Assembly (NCBI GenBank): GCA_016177775.1 | Contig: JACOUQ010000011.1 | Location: 1 to 42,504, forward strand | Length of the DNA stretch: 42,504 nt | Origin: Geobacter sp. | Lineage (GTDB): Bacteria; Desulfobacterota; Desulfuromonadia; Geobacterales; Geobacteraceae | Reading direction: 5' to 3' | Shown here: positions 26,991-37,350 of the stretch, piece after piece | Layout of the letters: each line of letters opens with the position of its first letter | Numbering within the stretch: position 1 is the stretch's first letter | The notes under the pieces: model-generated | What the model was told of the DNA's origin: nothing | Databases searched by the model: none | What the model saw: the letters and a program-made list of their open reading frames with translations, nothing else | Translations under genes and position numbers: made by a program

Positions 26991-27556
26991 TGGAACGGGG
27001 CGAAAGGCTCGCCCTCTGGTTCGTGGCGGCAATCGCCCTGCTTTTGCTACTGACGAAAGGCCACACTTCTCCTCGCAAAGAGGAAGGTGTGGCCTTTTTG
27101 CATGGCGCGTCCGGCGGGGTCCTGGTCCGACTGGCCGGAGATTTGCCGGAGCAGGGAGTTTATCGCTTTGCTGACGGGGTTACGGTCAGGAATGTCATAA
27201 ATATGACGCTACCGGATCAGGCGTCGTCGAGCTTCGAAAACGCCCTTCTTGCCACTTCCCTTGTCAATGGAGATATCCTCGAAGTAAGGGGGGAAAAGCC
27301 GCATAATGCTGAATTTGCAGTTAAAAAAATGGGGGCAGGGGAACGCATTGCATATGGCATATTGCTGGAACCTGACAAACTCGATGCGAATGACTGGGAG
27401 GCACTACCCGGCATCGGTCCAAACCTGGCCGAAAGGATTGTTGCTGACCGTCAAAAATATGGCGATTTTGGGGGTTTGCATGGCGTCTCCAGGGTCCCGG
27501 GAATAGGGGAGGGTAAGCTTAAGCTGTTGGAAAAACATTTTGTGCAGACAAGATAA
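26990..27556 (+). CDS. ComEA-like helix-hairpin-helix protein
   Basis: The 188-residue protein has an N-terminal membrane anchor or uncleaved signal (LALWFVAAIALLLLL at 7-21) and a C-terminal pair of helix-hairpin-helix motifs (WEALPGIGPNLAERI and VSRVPGIGEGKLKLL), which bind DNA without sequence preference. ComEA proteins of this kind hold incoming DNA at the cell surface; a competence role here is inferred. The middle (about 30-120) resembles the SLBB-like part of ComEA. The start lies in the cimA stop codon. A terminator-like hairpin at 27056-27098 falls inside codons 22-36 and may limit its transcription. Confidence 0.78.
   Translation: MERGERLALWFVAAIALLLLLTKGHTSPRKEEGVAFLHGASGGVLVRLAGDLPEQGVYRFADGVTVRNVINMTLPDQASSSFENALLATSLVNGDILEVRGEKPHNAEFAVKKMGAGERIAYGILLEPDKLDANDWEALPGIGPNLAERIVADRQKYGDFGGLHGVSRVPGIGEGKLKLLEKHFVQTR
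27056..27098 (+). terminator. Terminator-like hairpin inside the ComEA-like coding region
   Basis: AAAGGCCACAC (27056-27066) pairs perfectly with GTGTGGCCTTT, and CCTC pairs with GAGG across the loop, with a small internal mismatch. The stem runs straight into TTTTT. The form matches other terminators in this window (A-rich, GGCC core, T tract). It lies 66 bases after the cimA stop codon, where a cimA terminator would be expected, yet it is within the open ComEA-like frame. Confidence 0.75.
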
Positions 27557-27628
27557 CACTTTGAAATTACAAATAAAATTAATTCGGCTGGTGTTGTGGT
27601 TGAACGTGTTTTTTTAAATTTTTAGAGT

Positions 27629-27645
27629 TTGGCACATTAGGTGAA
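27629..27645 (+). promoter_or_regulatory. Possible sigma-54 promoter of the zinc-ribbon gene
   Basis: TTGGCACA at 27629-27636 matches the -24 element almost perfectly. With normal spacing the -12 element reads GTGAA and has GA in place of the invariant GC, which weakens the call. The gene start is 54 bases downstream. Confidence 0.25.
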
Positions 27646-27698
27646 ATACCCTTCGTACTTTCTTGATCCAAAATAAACTTCGTACGGAGGGTACCCAT

Positions 27699-27854
27699 AT
27701 GACATGTCCAAGATGCAAAGGCCGTATGTTCGCTGAGAAATATTACGATTTCGTCCGTTCCTTCGATGCATGGAAATGCACGTGCTGCGGGGAGGTTCTG
27801 GACCCGACGATTCTTGCGAACAGGGCCAGGAGGCATGATCTTTTCCTCGGTTGA
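27699..27854 (+). CDS. Small zinc-ribbon protein
   Basis: The 51-residue protein carries C3-x-x-C6 and C27-x-C29-C30, spaced as in a zinc ribbon of two cysteine knuckles, followed by a basic helix (ANRARRHDLF). It could bind one zinc ion and nucleic acid or a protein partner; no function is known to me. I placed the start at ATG 27699 after ACGGAGGG. The gene stands alone: its own candidate promoter region (27557-27698) lies upstream and a strong terminator follows 25 bases after the stop codon. This monocistronic layout with a clear ribosome binding site supports a real gene. Confidence 0.8.
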   Translation: MTCPRCKGRMFAEKYYDFVRSFDAWKCTCCGEVLDPTILANRARRHDLFLG

Positions 27855-27878
27855 ATCCCTCGACTTATGTCGGTTCCC

Positions 27879-27911
27879 AAGGGGATGGAGATAACTCCGT
27901 CCCCTTTTTTT
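27879..27911 (+). terminator. Rho-independent terminator after the zinc-ribbon gene
   Basis: AAGGGGATGGAG and CTCCGTCCCCTT form a 12-base stem with one G-U pair and the loop ATAA. Seven T follow. It ends 82 bases before the next start codon. Confidence 0.93.
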
Positions 27912-27993
27912 GTCCTCGGCTCCTGAACTCTTGTTTTGTCACGGCGGGGCGATACACTTTCTTAAACTGACATGTAAGTTTCAAGGGCGAATC

Positions 27994-29037
27994 ATGCAAT
28001 TCGATCCTAAACAGATGGATGTCAAGGATTACACCGACGCCATGCTGAACTGGTTGCGCGGCAAGGGGAAGATACTGGTCGTGGTGCACGACAACCCTGA
28101 TCCCGATTGCCTGGCATCGGCAATGGCGCTTCGTCATCTCTTCGTCATGAAGCTCAACATCGATGCGGTCATCTCTTTTTCCGGCATGATCGGCAGAAGC
28201 GAAAACCTGGCCATGGCCAAGGAGCTGGAAATGCCGCTCACCCCTTTCGACCTGCTGGACCTGAAGGAGTTCCAGGTGGTCTGCATGCTGGATACACAAC
28301 CCGGCACAGGGAACAATTCCCTGCCGCCGGACAAGCGGGTGGATATCGTGATCGACCATCACCCGATGCGGGAGGGGAGCAAGGGATGCCGCTGGATCGA
28401 TATCCGGCAGGATTACGGGGTAACGGCCACCATCCTGTTTGAATATCTGGCGGCCCAGGATGTGTATATCAGCACCAAGATAGCCACGGCACTGTATTAT
28501 GCCATAAAGTCCGAAACCCAGGACCTCGGCCGGGAAGCGAACCTGCCGGACCGTGAGGCCTACACACGGCTGTCTCCGCTCACCAACAAGAAGCTGCTCT
28601 ACGAGATTACCCATCCCAAGCTCCCGATCGAGAATTTCGAAACCCTTCACACCGCCCTGGAGCATACGAGGATATACGGGACGCTGCTGGTGTCCAATCT
28701 GCACGATGTCAGCTTTCCGGAGGTCGTGGCCGAAATGGCCGATCTCCTGCTGCGGCTGGAGGGAATAGATACGGCCCTCTGCATGGGACACTACTCGAAT
28801 GAGCTGGTTTTCTCCATGCGGACAATCCGGCACGATCTCAATCTTGGGGAGGTGATCCGGCGCCTGGTCCACGGCATGGGTCTGGCCGGAGGGCACGGCA
28901 TGAGCGCCGGAGGGAAGATCGGAAACCTTCCCGAGGATCCTGAAAAGATCATGAAGATGGAGAATCTGGTCGTTGACAGGCTGCTTAAGGAACTGGGACT
29001 GGAAGGTCAGGAATCACGGCCGCTCCTCATGGAATAA
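27994..29037 (+). CDS. DHH-family phosphoesterase
   Basis: The 347-residue protein has the DHH superfamily metal motifs: H32-D33-N34-P-D36-P-D38, D100 in CMLDTQPG and the signature D121-H122-H123-P. Near the C-terminus GGHGMSAGG marks a DHHA1 substrate domain. The family includes NrnA-type oligoribonucleases and pAp or cyclic dinucleotide phosphodiesterases, and I cannot separate these by eye. I placed the start at ATG 27994, after CAAGGG, because the frame further upstream covers the terminator. It is flanked by terminators on both sides and appears monocistronic. Confidence 0.85.
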   Translation: MQFDPKQMDVKDYTDAMLNWLRGKGKILVVVHDNPDPDCLASAMALRHLFVMKLNIDAVISFSGMIGRSENLAMAKELEMPLTPFDLLDLKEFQVVCMLDTQPGTGNNSLPPDKRVDIVIDHHPMREGSKGCRWIDIRQDYGVTATILFEYLAAQDVYISTKIATALYYAIKSETQDLGREANLPDREAYTRLSPLTNKKLLYEITHPKLPIENFETLHTALEHTRIYGTLLVSNLHDVSFPEVVAEMADLLLRLEGIDTALCMGHYSNELVFSMRTIRHDLNLGEVIRRLVHGMGLAGGHGMSAGGKIGNLPEDPEKIMKMENLVVDRLLKELGLEGQESRPLLME

Positions 29038-29065
29038 CGGCGGGAAGGCGCATAGCTGCATTGAC

Positions 29066-29106
29066 AAGAGGGGGAGTTTGGGTTATAAACTTCCCCTCTT
29101 TTGTTG
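29066..29106 (+). terminator. Rho-independent terminator after the DHH gene
   Basis: AAGAGGGGGAGTTT pairs with AAACTTCCCCTCTT over 14 bases, with one G-U pair, around the loop GGGTTAT. TTGTTGTT follows. It separates the DHH gene from rph. Confidence 0.88.
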
Positions 29107-29180
29107 TTCTGGTTTCAGTTTGGTGCCGGCACCTTTCGGGGTTTTTCTTATTTTCTAGGATTTTTATAGGGAGTTCTTTT

Positions 29181-29897
29181 ATGCGAAACGATGGCCGGTC
29201 ACTCGATGCCCTTCGGGAAGTAAAGATCACGAGAAATTATCTGAAGCACGCCGAGGGGGCGGTTCTGGTGGAGTTCGGCGACACCAAGGTCATCTGCACA
29301 GCTTCGGTGGAGGAGAGCGTCCCCCCTTTTCTGCGTGGAAAGGGAACCGGCTGGGTAACGGCTGAGTATTCCATGCTCCCCCGTGCGACCCATACCCGTT
29401 CCCATCGCGAGTCTGCCAAGGGGAAGATCGGCGGGCGAACCCATGAGATTCAGCGGCTCATCGGCCGTTCGCTGAGGGCCGTCACAAATTTGACGCTTCT
29501 GGGGGAGCGGAGCATTCTGATCGACTGCGACGTTATACAGGCCGATGGAGGTACGCGCACGGCATCCATCACCGGCGCTTACGTTGCCCTGGCCGATGCC
29601 GTGGCCTTCCTGCTCGGGAAAGGCGCCATTGCCGAGAATCCCGTCAAGGAGGCAGTGGCAGCGGTCAGTGTCGGGATCGTTAATGGCACCCCTGTCCTCG
29701 ACCTGAATTACGAGGAGGATTCAGGGGCCGAAGTGGACATGAATTTCGTCATGACCGCTTCCGATCGTTTTGTGGAAGTACAGGGGACAGCCGAGGCCGA
29801 GCCGTTCACAACGGAACAGATGGATGCGATGCGCGATCTGGCCGTGGCTGGAATCCGCCGGCTGTTCGCATTGCAGCGGGAGGCGCTGGCCCGGTGA
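29181..29897 (+). CDS. rph: Ribonuclease PH
   Basis: RNase PH trims tRNA 3' ends by phosphorolysis. The 238-residue protein has the usual start ([16 protein letters not shown]), [19 protein letters not shown] with the phosphate-binding arginines, and the catalytic region [19 protein letters not shown]. It ends at the normal length. ATG 29181 follows TATAGGGAG; the frame is open upstream to 29061 but crosses the terminator. It overlaps the next gene by four bases (GTGA). Confidence 0.95.
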   Translation: MRNDGRSLDALREVKITRNYLKHAEGAVLVEFGDTKVICTASVEESVPPFLRGKGTGWVTAEYSMLPRATHTRSHRESAKGKIGGRTHEIQRLIGRSLRAVTNLTLLGERSILIDCDVIQADGGTRTASITGAYVALADAVAFLLGKGAIAENPVKEAVAAVSVGIVNGTPVLDLNYEEDSGAEVDMNFVMTASDRFVEVQGTAEAEPFTTEQMDAMRDLAVAGIRRLFALQREALAR

Positions 29898-30505
29898 AGG
29901 AACTTCTCGTCGCCACCACCAACCGCGGCAAGCTCAAGGAGATAGAGGCACTCCTCAGCGGCTGCGTGGAGAGGCTTTATTCTCTGGCGGATTTCCCCGA
30001 CTTGCTGGTCGTGGAGGAGGATGGCGCGACATTCGAGGAGAATGCCGTCAAAAAGGCCCGGAGCGCTGCGCAGGCGACCGGCAAGCCGACGATTGCCGAT
30101 GATTCGGGATTGGTGGTGGCTGCGCTCGGCGGCCAACCGGGGGTCCATTCGGCGCGTTTCGCCGGTGTTGACGCGACCGATGCGGACAATAATGTCAAAT
30201 TGCTGCATGAGATGTCCGCTGTGCCTGCCGAGTCCCGCAAAGCGGCATTTCGGTGCGTGGTGGCCCTCTGTTTTCCCGATGGCGCCTGCCGCACCTTTTC
30301 CGGCGAGCTTCCCGGCACGATTCTGTTTGAGCAGCGAGGAACCGGTGGGTTCGGCTATGACCCGTTGTTCTACATCCCCGGATATGACGGGACCCTGGCG
30401 GAATTGCCGCTGGAGGCTAAGAACGCCATAAGTCATCGTGGCAAGGCTATGGCCGGGCTCAAGGAGTTTCTTTCGTCGGATTCGGGTTTGAAAGCCCGGC
30501 AATAA
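29894..30505 (+). CDS. rdgB: ITP/XTP pyrophosphatase of the RdgB/HAM1 family
   Basis: The enzyme hydrolyses deaminated purine nucleoside triphosphates and keeps them out of DNA and RNA. The 203-residue protein has the substrate motif [11 protein letters not shown] near its start, IADDSGL in the centre, GFGYDPLF and the terminal SHRGKAM. The start is GTG at 29894, which overlaps the rph stop codon. The rph-rdgB pair is a common bacterial arrangement. Confidence 0.94.
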   Translation: MKELLVATTNRGKLKEIEALLSGCVERLYSLADFPDLLVVEEDGATFEENAVKKARSAAQATGKPTIADDSGLVVAALGGQPGVHSARFAGVDATDADNNVKLLHEMSAVPAESRKAAFRCVVALCFPDGACRTFSGELPGTILFEQRGTGGFGYDPLFYIPGYDGTLAELPLEAKNAISHRGKAMAGLKEFLSSDSGLKARQ

Positions 30506-30537
30506 TCAGCCATGGTTTGGGCAAGGCTTAAAAAAGC

Positions 30538-30566
30538 TTGCGCTGCACATTTCGATATGTTATAAA
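30538..30566 (+). promoter_or_regulatory. Candidate sigma-70 promoter for the tRNA-Pro-Arg-His cluster
   Basis: TTGCGC (30538-30543) and TATAAA (30561-30566) are 17 bases apart. The first tRNA base is 30581, so a start near 30573 would leave a short 5' leader, as is usual for stable RNA. Confidence 0.6.
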
Positions 30567-30580
30567 AAATGTTCTTTGAA

Positions 30581-30658
<78 letters not shown>

Positions 30659-30664
30659 AACTCT

Positions 30665-30741
<77 letters not shown>

Positions 30742-30755
30742 ACAACCCAGCTTAT

Positions 30756-30832
30756 GGTGGCTATGGTGAAGCGGTTAACACTTACGACTGTGACTCGTAC
30801 ATACGTGGGTTCGATCCCCACTAGCCACCCCA
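30756..30832 (+). tRNA. tRNA-His (anticodon GTG)
   Basis: The anticodon arm TACGA-CTGTGAC-TCGTA carries GTG. The extra G at position -1 (30756) is encoded and faces C73 (30829), the identity pair for histidyl-tRNA synthetase. CCA is encoded at 30830-30832. A terminator follows. Confidence 0.97.
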
Positions 30833-30841
30833 TTAAAAATG

Positions 30842-30870
30842 AAGCCCCGCAATAAACGGGGCTTTTGTTC
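30842..30870 (+). terminator. Rho-independent terminator after tRNA-His
   Basis: AAGCCCCG and CGGGGCTT form an eight-base stem around CAATAAA, followed by TTTTGTT. It separates the Pro-Arg-His cluster from tRNA-Leu. Confidence 0.88.
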
Positions 30871-30895
30871 TATACGGCAATACATTGATAAATAT

Positions 30896-30978
30896 GCGAG
30901 AGTGGCGGAACTGGCAGACGCACTGGACTTAGGATCCAGCGGGCAACCGTGGGGGTTCAACTCCCCCCTCTCGCACCA
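30896..30978 (+). tRNA. tRNA-Leu (anticodon TAG)
   Basis: This class II tRNA has the acceptor stem GCGAGAG/CTCTCGC, anticodon arm CTGGA-CTTAGGA-TCCAG with TAG, and a long variable arm. Discriminator A and CCA are encoded. It is 84 bases upstream of tig with no terminator between, so a shared primary transcript is possible. Confidence 0.97.
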
Positions 30979-31062
30979 TTCCCTATGCCTGCCTGACAGC
31001 CATCCCGCGAATATACGGTTCAAGCCCGAACGTCACAACAATATTGGAAGAGAGGTTAATGC

Positions 31063-32367
31063 ATGAACGCGAAGATTGAAGACCTTAGCACGGTAAAAAA
31101 GAAAATCAGCTTCGAGATCCCTTCGGAGCGCGTTGATTCTGAAATAGAGAAGGTGTACGCATATATCCGCAAGCACGCCGCTATCCCCGGCTTCCGCAAG
31201 GGGAAGGCCCCCCTTTCTTTCATCGAGCGTCATTACAGCGACAGGATGACGGAGGATGTACTGAAGAACCTGGTCAATGAGACCTATTTCAAGGCCATTC
31301 AGGAGCACAAAATCGTGCCGGTCGACAGCCCGGAGATTGAAAGCGGTGAGTTGAAAAAGGGGAGCCCGCTGACTTATTCTGCCATTGTCGAGGTGATGCC
31401 AGAGGTCGTGGCAAAAGATTATGCCGGCCTCGAAGTCGTCAGGGAAAAATTCGTGATGGACGAGTCTATGGTGGATAGCCGCATTGCGCAGCTGCAGGAG
31501 AACATGGCCCGCGTCGAGCCGGTTGAAGAAAGCCGCCCTGTGGCAAAGGGCGATTTCGTCATCTTCGATTTCAAGGGGTTCGTAGGTGGTGAGCCTATGG
31601 AGCAGGGGGAAGCCCAGGGATACCAGCTGGAGATCGGTTCCGGACAATTCATTCCCGGCTTCGAGGACCAGTTGATCGGAATTAGCCCAGGTGAGGAGAC
31701 GAATATAACCGTTACCTTCCCGGAAAACTACGGCAGCAATGAGCTTGCCGGCAAGGAAGCCCTCTTCGAGGTAAAGGTCAATGAGATCAAGGTAAAGGTG
31801 CTGCCGGAGCTGAACGATGATTTTGCCAAGGATATGGGGGAGTTCGAGACCCTGGATGAGCTCAGGCAGAAGATTGTCGAAACCTACGAAAGGCAGGAGA
31901 GCGAGCGGATTAATGCCGAGTTCCGCGATCGTCTGCTGGGTGCACTGGTTGAGCGCAATCAGATCGACATCCCGGAGGCAATGATCCAGCGCCAGTTGCA
32001 GTACATGCTGGAAAATGCCAAGAACCGCCTCTCCCAGCAGAGGATGACCATGGAGATGGTGGGCTTTGACGACGATACCTTCAAAACTCAGTACCGCGAT
32101 GCTGCCATTGCCCAGATAAGGGGAGACCTGCTGCTGGATGCCATTGCCCGCCAGGAGGGGATCACGGCAGACGAGCAGGACATTGAAGCCGAGATCGGAA
32201 AACTGGCGGCAGCGGTAGGCCAGCCGGAGGATGTCGTGAAGAAATATTATTCCAGTCCCCAGGGGAAAGAGAACCTGTCCGCCCGCGTCAGGGAAGAAAA
32301 GGTGATATCCTTCCTCAAGGAGAAGGGGTCTGTAACCGAAGTCGCGAAGGAAGACCTGAAAAAGTAA
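31063..32367 (+). CDS. tig: Trigger factor chaperone
   Basis: Trigger factor binds the ribosome at the exit tunnel and helps nascent chains fold. The 434-residue protein has the ribosome-docking signature GFRKGKAP at 43-50, an FKBP-type isomerase domain at about 160-245 ([12 protein letters not shown]... to FEVKVNEIK) and a long C-terminal helical chaperone domain. GGAAGAGAGG precedes the ATG. It leads the tig-clpP-clpX-lon block. Confidence 0.97.
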   Translation: MNAKIEDLSTVKKKISFEIPSERVDSEIEKVYAYIRKHAAIPGFRKGKAPLSFIERHYSDRMTEDVLKNLVNETYFKAIQEHKIVPVDSPEIESGELKKGSPLTYSAIVEVMPEVVAKDYAGLEVVREKFVMDESMVDSRIAQLQENMARVEPVEESRPVAKGDFVIFDFKGFVGGEPMEQGEAQGYQLEIGSGQFIPGFEDQLIGISPGEETNITVTFPENYGSNELAGKEALFEVKVNEIKVKVLPELNDDFAKDMGEFETLDELRQKIVETYERQESERINAEFRDRLLGALVERNQIDIPEAMIQRQLQYMLENAKNRLSQQRMTMEMVGFDDDTFKTQYRDAAIAQIRGDLLLDAIARQEGITADEQDIEAEIGKLAAAVGQPEDVVKKYYSSPQGKENLSARVREEKVISFLKEKGSVTEVAKEDLKK

Positions 32368-32411
32368 TTCCGAATCAAATCTGGTGTGAGCCGAAAGAAA
32401 GGGAGGAGATC

Positions 32412-33007
32412 ATGGTGATACCGTTTGTCATCGAGCAGACCGGGAGAGGGGAGAGGTCCTATGATATCTATTCCCGGCTTTTGAAGGATCGGATCATCTT
32501 TCTTGGCGGACCGATAGACGACAACGTTGCCAACCTCGTTGTTGCGCAGCTTCTTTTCCTGGAAGCTGAAGACCCGGACAAGGACGTGCACCTCTATATA
32601 AACTCACCGGGTGGCGTGGTTACCGCCGGTATGGCCATATTCGACACCATGCGCTACATCAAGGCGCCGGTTTCCACCATATGCGTCGGGCAGGCAGCCT
32701 CAATGGCTTCCCTGCTTCTGGCTGCCGGGGAAAAAGGGAAGCGATTCAGTCTTACCCATTCCCGTATCATGATCCATCAGCCGTTGGGGGGGTTCCAGGG
32801 ACAAGCGACGGATATCCATATCCACGCCCAGGAGATCCTCCGCATGAAGAAGGAGCTTAATCAGCTTCTGGCCGATCTTTCGGGACAGAGTTTCGAGAAG
32901 GTTTCCACGGACACCGAGCGCGATTATTTTATGTCTGGCGAAGACGCGAAGGAATATGGTATTATTGATGCAATTGTTGAAAGAAAGAATATTCCGGGAG
33001 GTCCCAA

Positions 33008-33011
<4 letters not shown>
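32412..33011 (+). CDS. clpP: ATP-dependent Clp protease proteolytic subunit
   Basis: ClpP forms the barrel that degrades proteins fed by ClpX or ClpA. The 199-residue protein has the catalytic S98 ([11 protein letters not shown]) and H122 ([10 protein letters not shown]), with the third residue in the usual C-terminal region (DRDYFMS-like [12 protein letters not shown]). The start follows AAGGGAGGAG. Its stop overlaps the clpX GTG by four bases. Confidence 0.97.
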
Positions 33012-34261
<1,250 letters not shown>

Positions 34262-34308
34262 GTGCCGTTTTTGTATCGTCGGAAAGGCTCACAGCGCGGA
34301 TTAGACAT

Positions 34309-36726
34309 ATGACAGCAATACGCAACGATTATTGTGAAAAAGAGGGAGAAGCCGGGCTGCTCCCTCTTTTGCCGTTACGGGACATCGTTATTTTCCCTAC
34401 CATGATGGTCCCTCTTTTTGTCGGCAGGGACCGCTCCATTCAGGCGCTGGAAGCTGCCGCGAATTTCAACAAGCTCATCCTGCTTGCGGCCCAGAAAAAT
34501 GCCAAGACCGAAGACCCTCGGGCGGAAGACATCCATTCTGTTGGCACTGTCTGCCAGATCATCCAGTTGCTGAAGCTGCCGGACGGGACTGTCAAGGTAC
34601 TGGTGGAGGGGAAACATCGCGCCCGCATCCTCGATTTTCCATCTGAAACTGACTATTTTCTGGCGCAGTTTGAGAGCCTGCACGAGCCGGAAAGGTGCGA
34701 TGCCGAGACGAGCGCACTCATGCGCAGTGTGAAGACCGCCTTTGATGCCTACGTAAAGCTTACCGGCAAGGTTTCTGCGGATGCAGCAGCTTCCATCACG
34801 AATCTCAGCGATTCTTCGCGTTTTGCCGACAGCCTGGTGCCTAACCTCAATCTCAAGCTGGCCGACCGGCAGTCGCTTCTTGAGATACTGGATCCTGCCC
34901 GGCGATTGGAGAAACTGCTGGGGCTCCTTGAAGCGGAAATCGAAATACTAGAGATCGAGAAGAAGATCCGGACCCGCGTCAAAAAGCAGATGGAGAAGTC
35001 CCAGAAAGAGTACTACCTTAACGAGCAGATGCGGGCCATCCAGAAAGAACTCGGTGCCAAGGATGAGTTGAAGCAGGAAATCCAGGCGCTGGAGGAGAGG
35101 ATCGGCAAGAAAAAGCTTTCCAAAGAGGCAGAGGAAAAGTCGCTCGGAGAGTTGAAGAAGCTGAAGCTCATGGCCCCGATGTCCGCCGAGGCTGCCGTGG
35201 TCCGGAACTATATCGACTGGATGGTTTCGCTCCCCTGGGGGGAATTTACCCGGGACAATCACGATATAGAAAAGGCCGAATCGGTCCTGGAGGCCGATCA
35301 CTTCGGCCTGGAAAAGGTGAAGGAGCGCATTCTCGAGTATCTCGCGGTGCAGGCCCTGGTCTGCAAGATCAATGGCCCAATACTCTGTCTCGTTGGTCCG
35401 CCTGGTGTCGGAAAAACGTCGCTGGCGCGATCCATTGCCACTGCCACGGGAAGGAATTTCGTGAAGATGTCGCTCGGTGGGGTGCGCGACGAAGCGGAAA
35501 TCCGCGGTCATCGTCGCACCTATGTGGGAGCAATGCCTGGGAAAATCATCCAGAGCCTTAAGAAGGCCGGATCGTCCAACCCGGTTTTTCTCCTGGACGA
35601 GATTGACAAGATGAGCGTCGATTTTCGCGGTGACCCAGCGTCAGCCCTTCTGGAGGTTCTGGATCCCGAGCAGAACACGGCGTTCAACGACCATTTTCTC
35701 GACGTGGATTACGATCTTTCCAACGTCATGTTCATAGCCACCGCCAATTCGCTCCACACTGTGCCGAGACCTCTTCTCGACCGTATGGAGGTGATCCGGA
35801 TAGGTGGCTATACGGAGAGCGAGAAGCTCCACATAGCCAGGCGTTATCTGGTTGCGAAGCAACTGGTCCGGCATGGCCTTGCGGAGAATAAAGTAAGCAT
35901 TTCGGACCGCGCCATCCTGGAGATCATCAGGTGTTATACCCGTGAGGCCGGTGTTCGCAATCTTGAACGGGAAATCGCTGCCATATGCCGCAAGGTTGCG
36001 CGCAGGAGCATACAGGGGCGCAAGAAGAGCTTTACTGTCCAGCCGAAGCAAGTGCGGGAGTTCCTTGGTGTGACACGATACAGTTACGGTGTCGCGGAAG
36101 AGAAGGACTCTGTTGGTACAGTGACCGGTCTGGCCTGGACTGAAGTGGGTGGGGAGCTTCTGAATATCGAAGTGGCGGTTCTTCCAGGGAAGGGGAAGCT
36201 TACCGTCACCGGCAAGCTTGGGGCTGTCATGCAGGAATCCGCCCAGGCGGCCATGACCTATGTCAGGTCAAGGGCACAGATTCTCGGGCTCGATGCCGAT
36301 TTCTACCAGAATGCGGACATACATATCCATGTTCCAGAGGGAGCAATCCCAAAGGACGGCCCGTCTGCCGGCATTACCATGGCCACTGCTCTGGCTTCGG
36401 CGTTCACAGGAATTCCAGTGCGGCGCGATGTTGCAATGACCGGCGAAATCACTCTCCGTGGCAATGTGCTACCCATCGGCGGCCTGAAGGAAAAGCTTCT
36501 TGCCGCAAGGCGCGCTAATATCAGGAAGGTCCTGATACCGAAGGGTAACGAAAAAGATCTGGCGGAAATTCCTCCCGAGATATTGAGCGCTCTTATTGTG
36601 CTTCCGGTTGCCCATATGGACGAGGTGTTGTCCAATGCGCTGCTGGAAAAGATCGGGATGGCGAAGGGTGCGGATGCCATGGTCAATGATGAGGCTGATG
36701 CGCAATCCAGTGTAACGGCCCATTGA
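34309..36726 (+). CDS. lon: ATP-dependent protease Lon
   Basis: Lon degrades damaged and short-lived regulatory proteins. The 805-residue protein has the N-terminal LON domain ([20 protein letters not shown]), a central coiled region and the AAA+ module with Walker [10 protein letters not shown] near 364-372. The protease domain has catalytic S686 ([10 protein letters not shown]) and the lysine in GGLKEK at 724-729. It is the bacterial LonA form. It is 47 bases downstream of clpX in the same direction. Confidence 0.97.
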   Translation: MTAIRNDYCEKEGEAGLLPLLPLRDIVIFPTMMVPLFVGRDRSIQALEAAANFNKLILLAAQKNAKTEDPRAEDIHSVGTVCQIIQLLKLPDGTVKVLVEGKHRARILDFPSETDYFLAQFESLHEPERCDAETSALMRSVKTAFDAYVKLTGKVSADAAASITNLSDSSRFADSLVPNLNLKLADRQSLLEILDPARRLEKLLGLLEAEIEILEIEKKIRTRVKKQMEKSQKEYYLNEQMRAIQKELGAKDELKQEIQALEERIGKKKLSKEAEEKSLGELKKLKLMAPMSAEAAVVRNYIDWMVSLPWGEFTRDNHDIEKAESVLEADHFGLEKVKERILEYLAVQALVCKINGPILCLVGPPGVGKTSLARSIATATGRNFVKMSLGGVRDEAEIRGHRRTYVGAMPGKIIQSLKKAGSSNPVFLLDEIDKMSVDFRGDPASALLEVLDPEQNTAFNDHFLDVDYDLSNVMFIATANSLHTVPRPLLDRMEVIRIGGYTESEKLHIARRYLVAKQLVRHGLAENKVSISDRAILEIIRCYTREAGVRNLEREIAAICRKVARRSIQGRKKSFTVQPKQVREFLGVTRYSYGVAEEKDSVGTVTGLAWTEVGGELLNIEVAVLPGKGKLTVTGKLGAVMQESAQAAMTYVRSRAQILGLDADFYQNADIHIHVPEGAIPKDGPSAGITMATALASAFTGIPVRRDVAMTGEITLRGNVLPIGGLKEKLLAARRANIRKVLIPKGNEKDLAEIPPEILSALIVLPVAHMDEVLSNALLEKIGMAKGADAMVNDEADAQSSVTAH

Positions 36727-36749
36727 TACCCATCGCCAAGAAAAAGGAC

Positions 36750-36779
36750 TTGACAAGCACCAGGCATGTTTGTTATTAA
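36750..36779 (+). promoter_or_regulatory. Candidate sigma-70 promoter for the Asp-Val-Asp tRNA cluster
   Basis: A perfect TTGACA (36750-36755) is 18 bases from TATTAA (36774-36779). It is directly downstream of lon and about 85 bases upstream of the first tRNA-Asp, so the transcript would carry a processed leader containing the inverted repeat at 36805-36838. Confidence 0.6.
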
Positions 36780-36804
36780 CAGTGTTCCTCACAACGACGT
36801 GAGC

Positions 36805-36838
36805 GTCGAACTGCTCAAAATGCATTTAACAGTTCGAC
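36805..36838. other. Inverted repeat in the leader of the tRNA-Asp cluster
   Basis: GTCGAACTG (36805-36813) and CAGTTCGAC (36830-36838) are perfectly complementary across a 16-base loop. There is no T tract after it, so it is not a terminator. It could fold in the RNA leader or bind a dimeric regulator. A smaller alternative hairpin (CGAC-GTGAGC-GTCG) overlaps its left arm. Confidence 0.6.
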
Positions 36839-36863
36839 AATATACTTGGTATTAGTTGCACAC

Positions 36864-36940
<77 letters not shown>

Positions 36941-36952
36941 TTTAAGCCAAGT

Positions 36953-36977
36953 CGCCTTCCTTCGGGAAGGCGCTTTT
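36953..36977 (+). terminator. Hairpin between tRNA-Asp and tRNA-Val
   Basis: CGCCTTCC-TTCG-GGAAGGCG is an eight-base stem with a stable TTCG loop, followed by only four T after one C. It may end part of the transcripts after the first tRNA-Asp or serve as a processing signal. Confidence 0.6.
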
Positions 36978-36982
36978 ACTGA

Positions 36983-37058
36983 GGGCGAATAGCTCAGCTG
37001 GGAGAGCGCCAGCCTTACAAGCTGGATGTCACAGGTTCGATCCCTGTTTCGCCCACCA
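36983..37058 (+). tRNA. tRNA-Val (anticodon TAC)
   Basis: The acceptor stem GGGCGAA/TTCGCCC and anticodon arm CCAGC-CTTACAA-GCTGG with TAC form a standard cloverleaf. Discriminator A and CCA are encoded. It lies between two identical tRNA-Asp genes. Confidence 0.97.
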
Positions 37059-37115
37059 TTGATTCAACGCAGTAAAGGTATTTTACTTTTGCTGTGCACA
37101 ATTAAATGTTTTTCT

Positions 37116-37192
<77 letters not shown>

Positions 37193-37198
37193 GAACCG

Positions 37199-37226
37199 AA
37201 GGGCCGTGCATTTGCATGGCCCTTTT
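37199..37226 (+). terminator. Rho-independent terminator after the second tRNA-Asp
   Basis: AAGGGCCGTGC and GCATGGCCCTT form an 11-base stem with one G-U pair around ATTT, followed by TTTT and GTGTT. It closes the tRNA cluster. Confidence 0.85.
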
Positions 37227-37283
37227 GTGTTGGAAATCCCCCATAATCTCCATAAATGCCTTCCTTGCAAGCCTTCCTTTCCC

Positions 37284-37313
37284 TTGACTTCAAAAGTGGA
37301 AATAGTTTATGCT
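37284..37313 (+). promoter_or_regulatory. Candidate promoter of the isomerase-cytochrome operon
   Basis: TTGACT (37284-37289) and TATGCT (37308-37313) are 18 bases apart, five and four of six matches. It is 38 bases upstream of the isomerase ATG and is the only plausible promoter before a run of six closely packed genes. Confidence 0.5.
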
Positions 37314-37350
37314 CATTTAAGTTTGAAATCCTGGTTGGAAAGGAACAATC

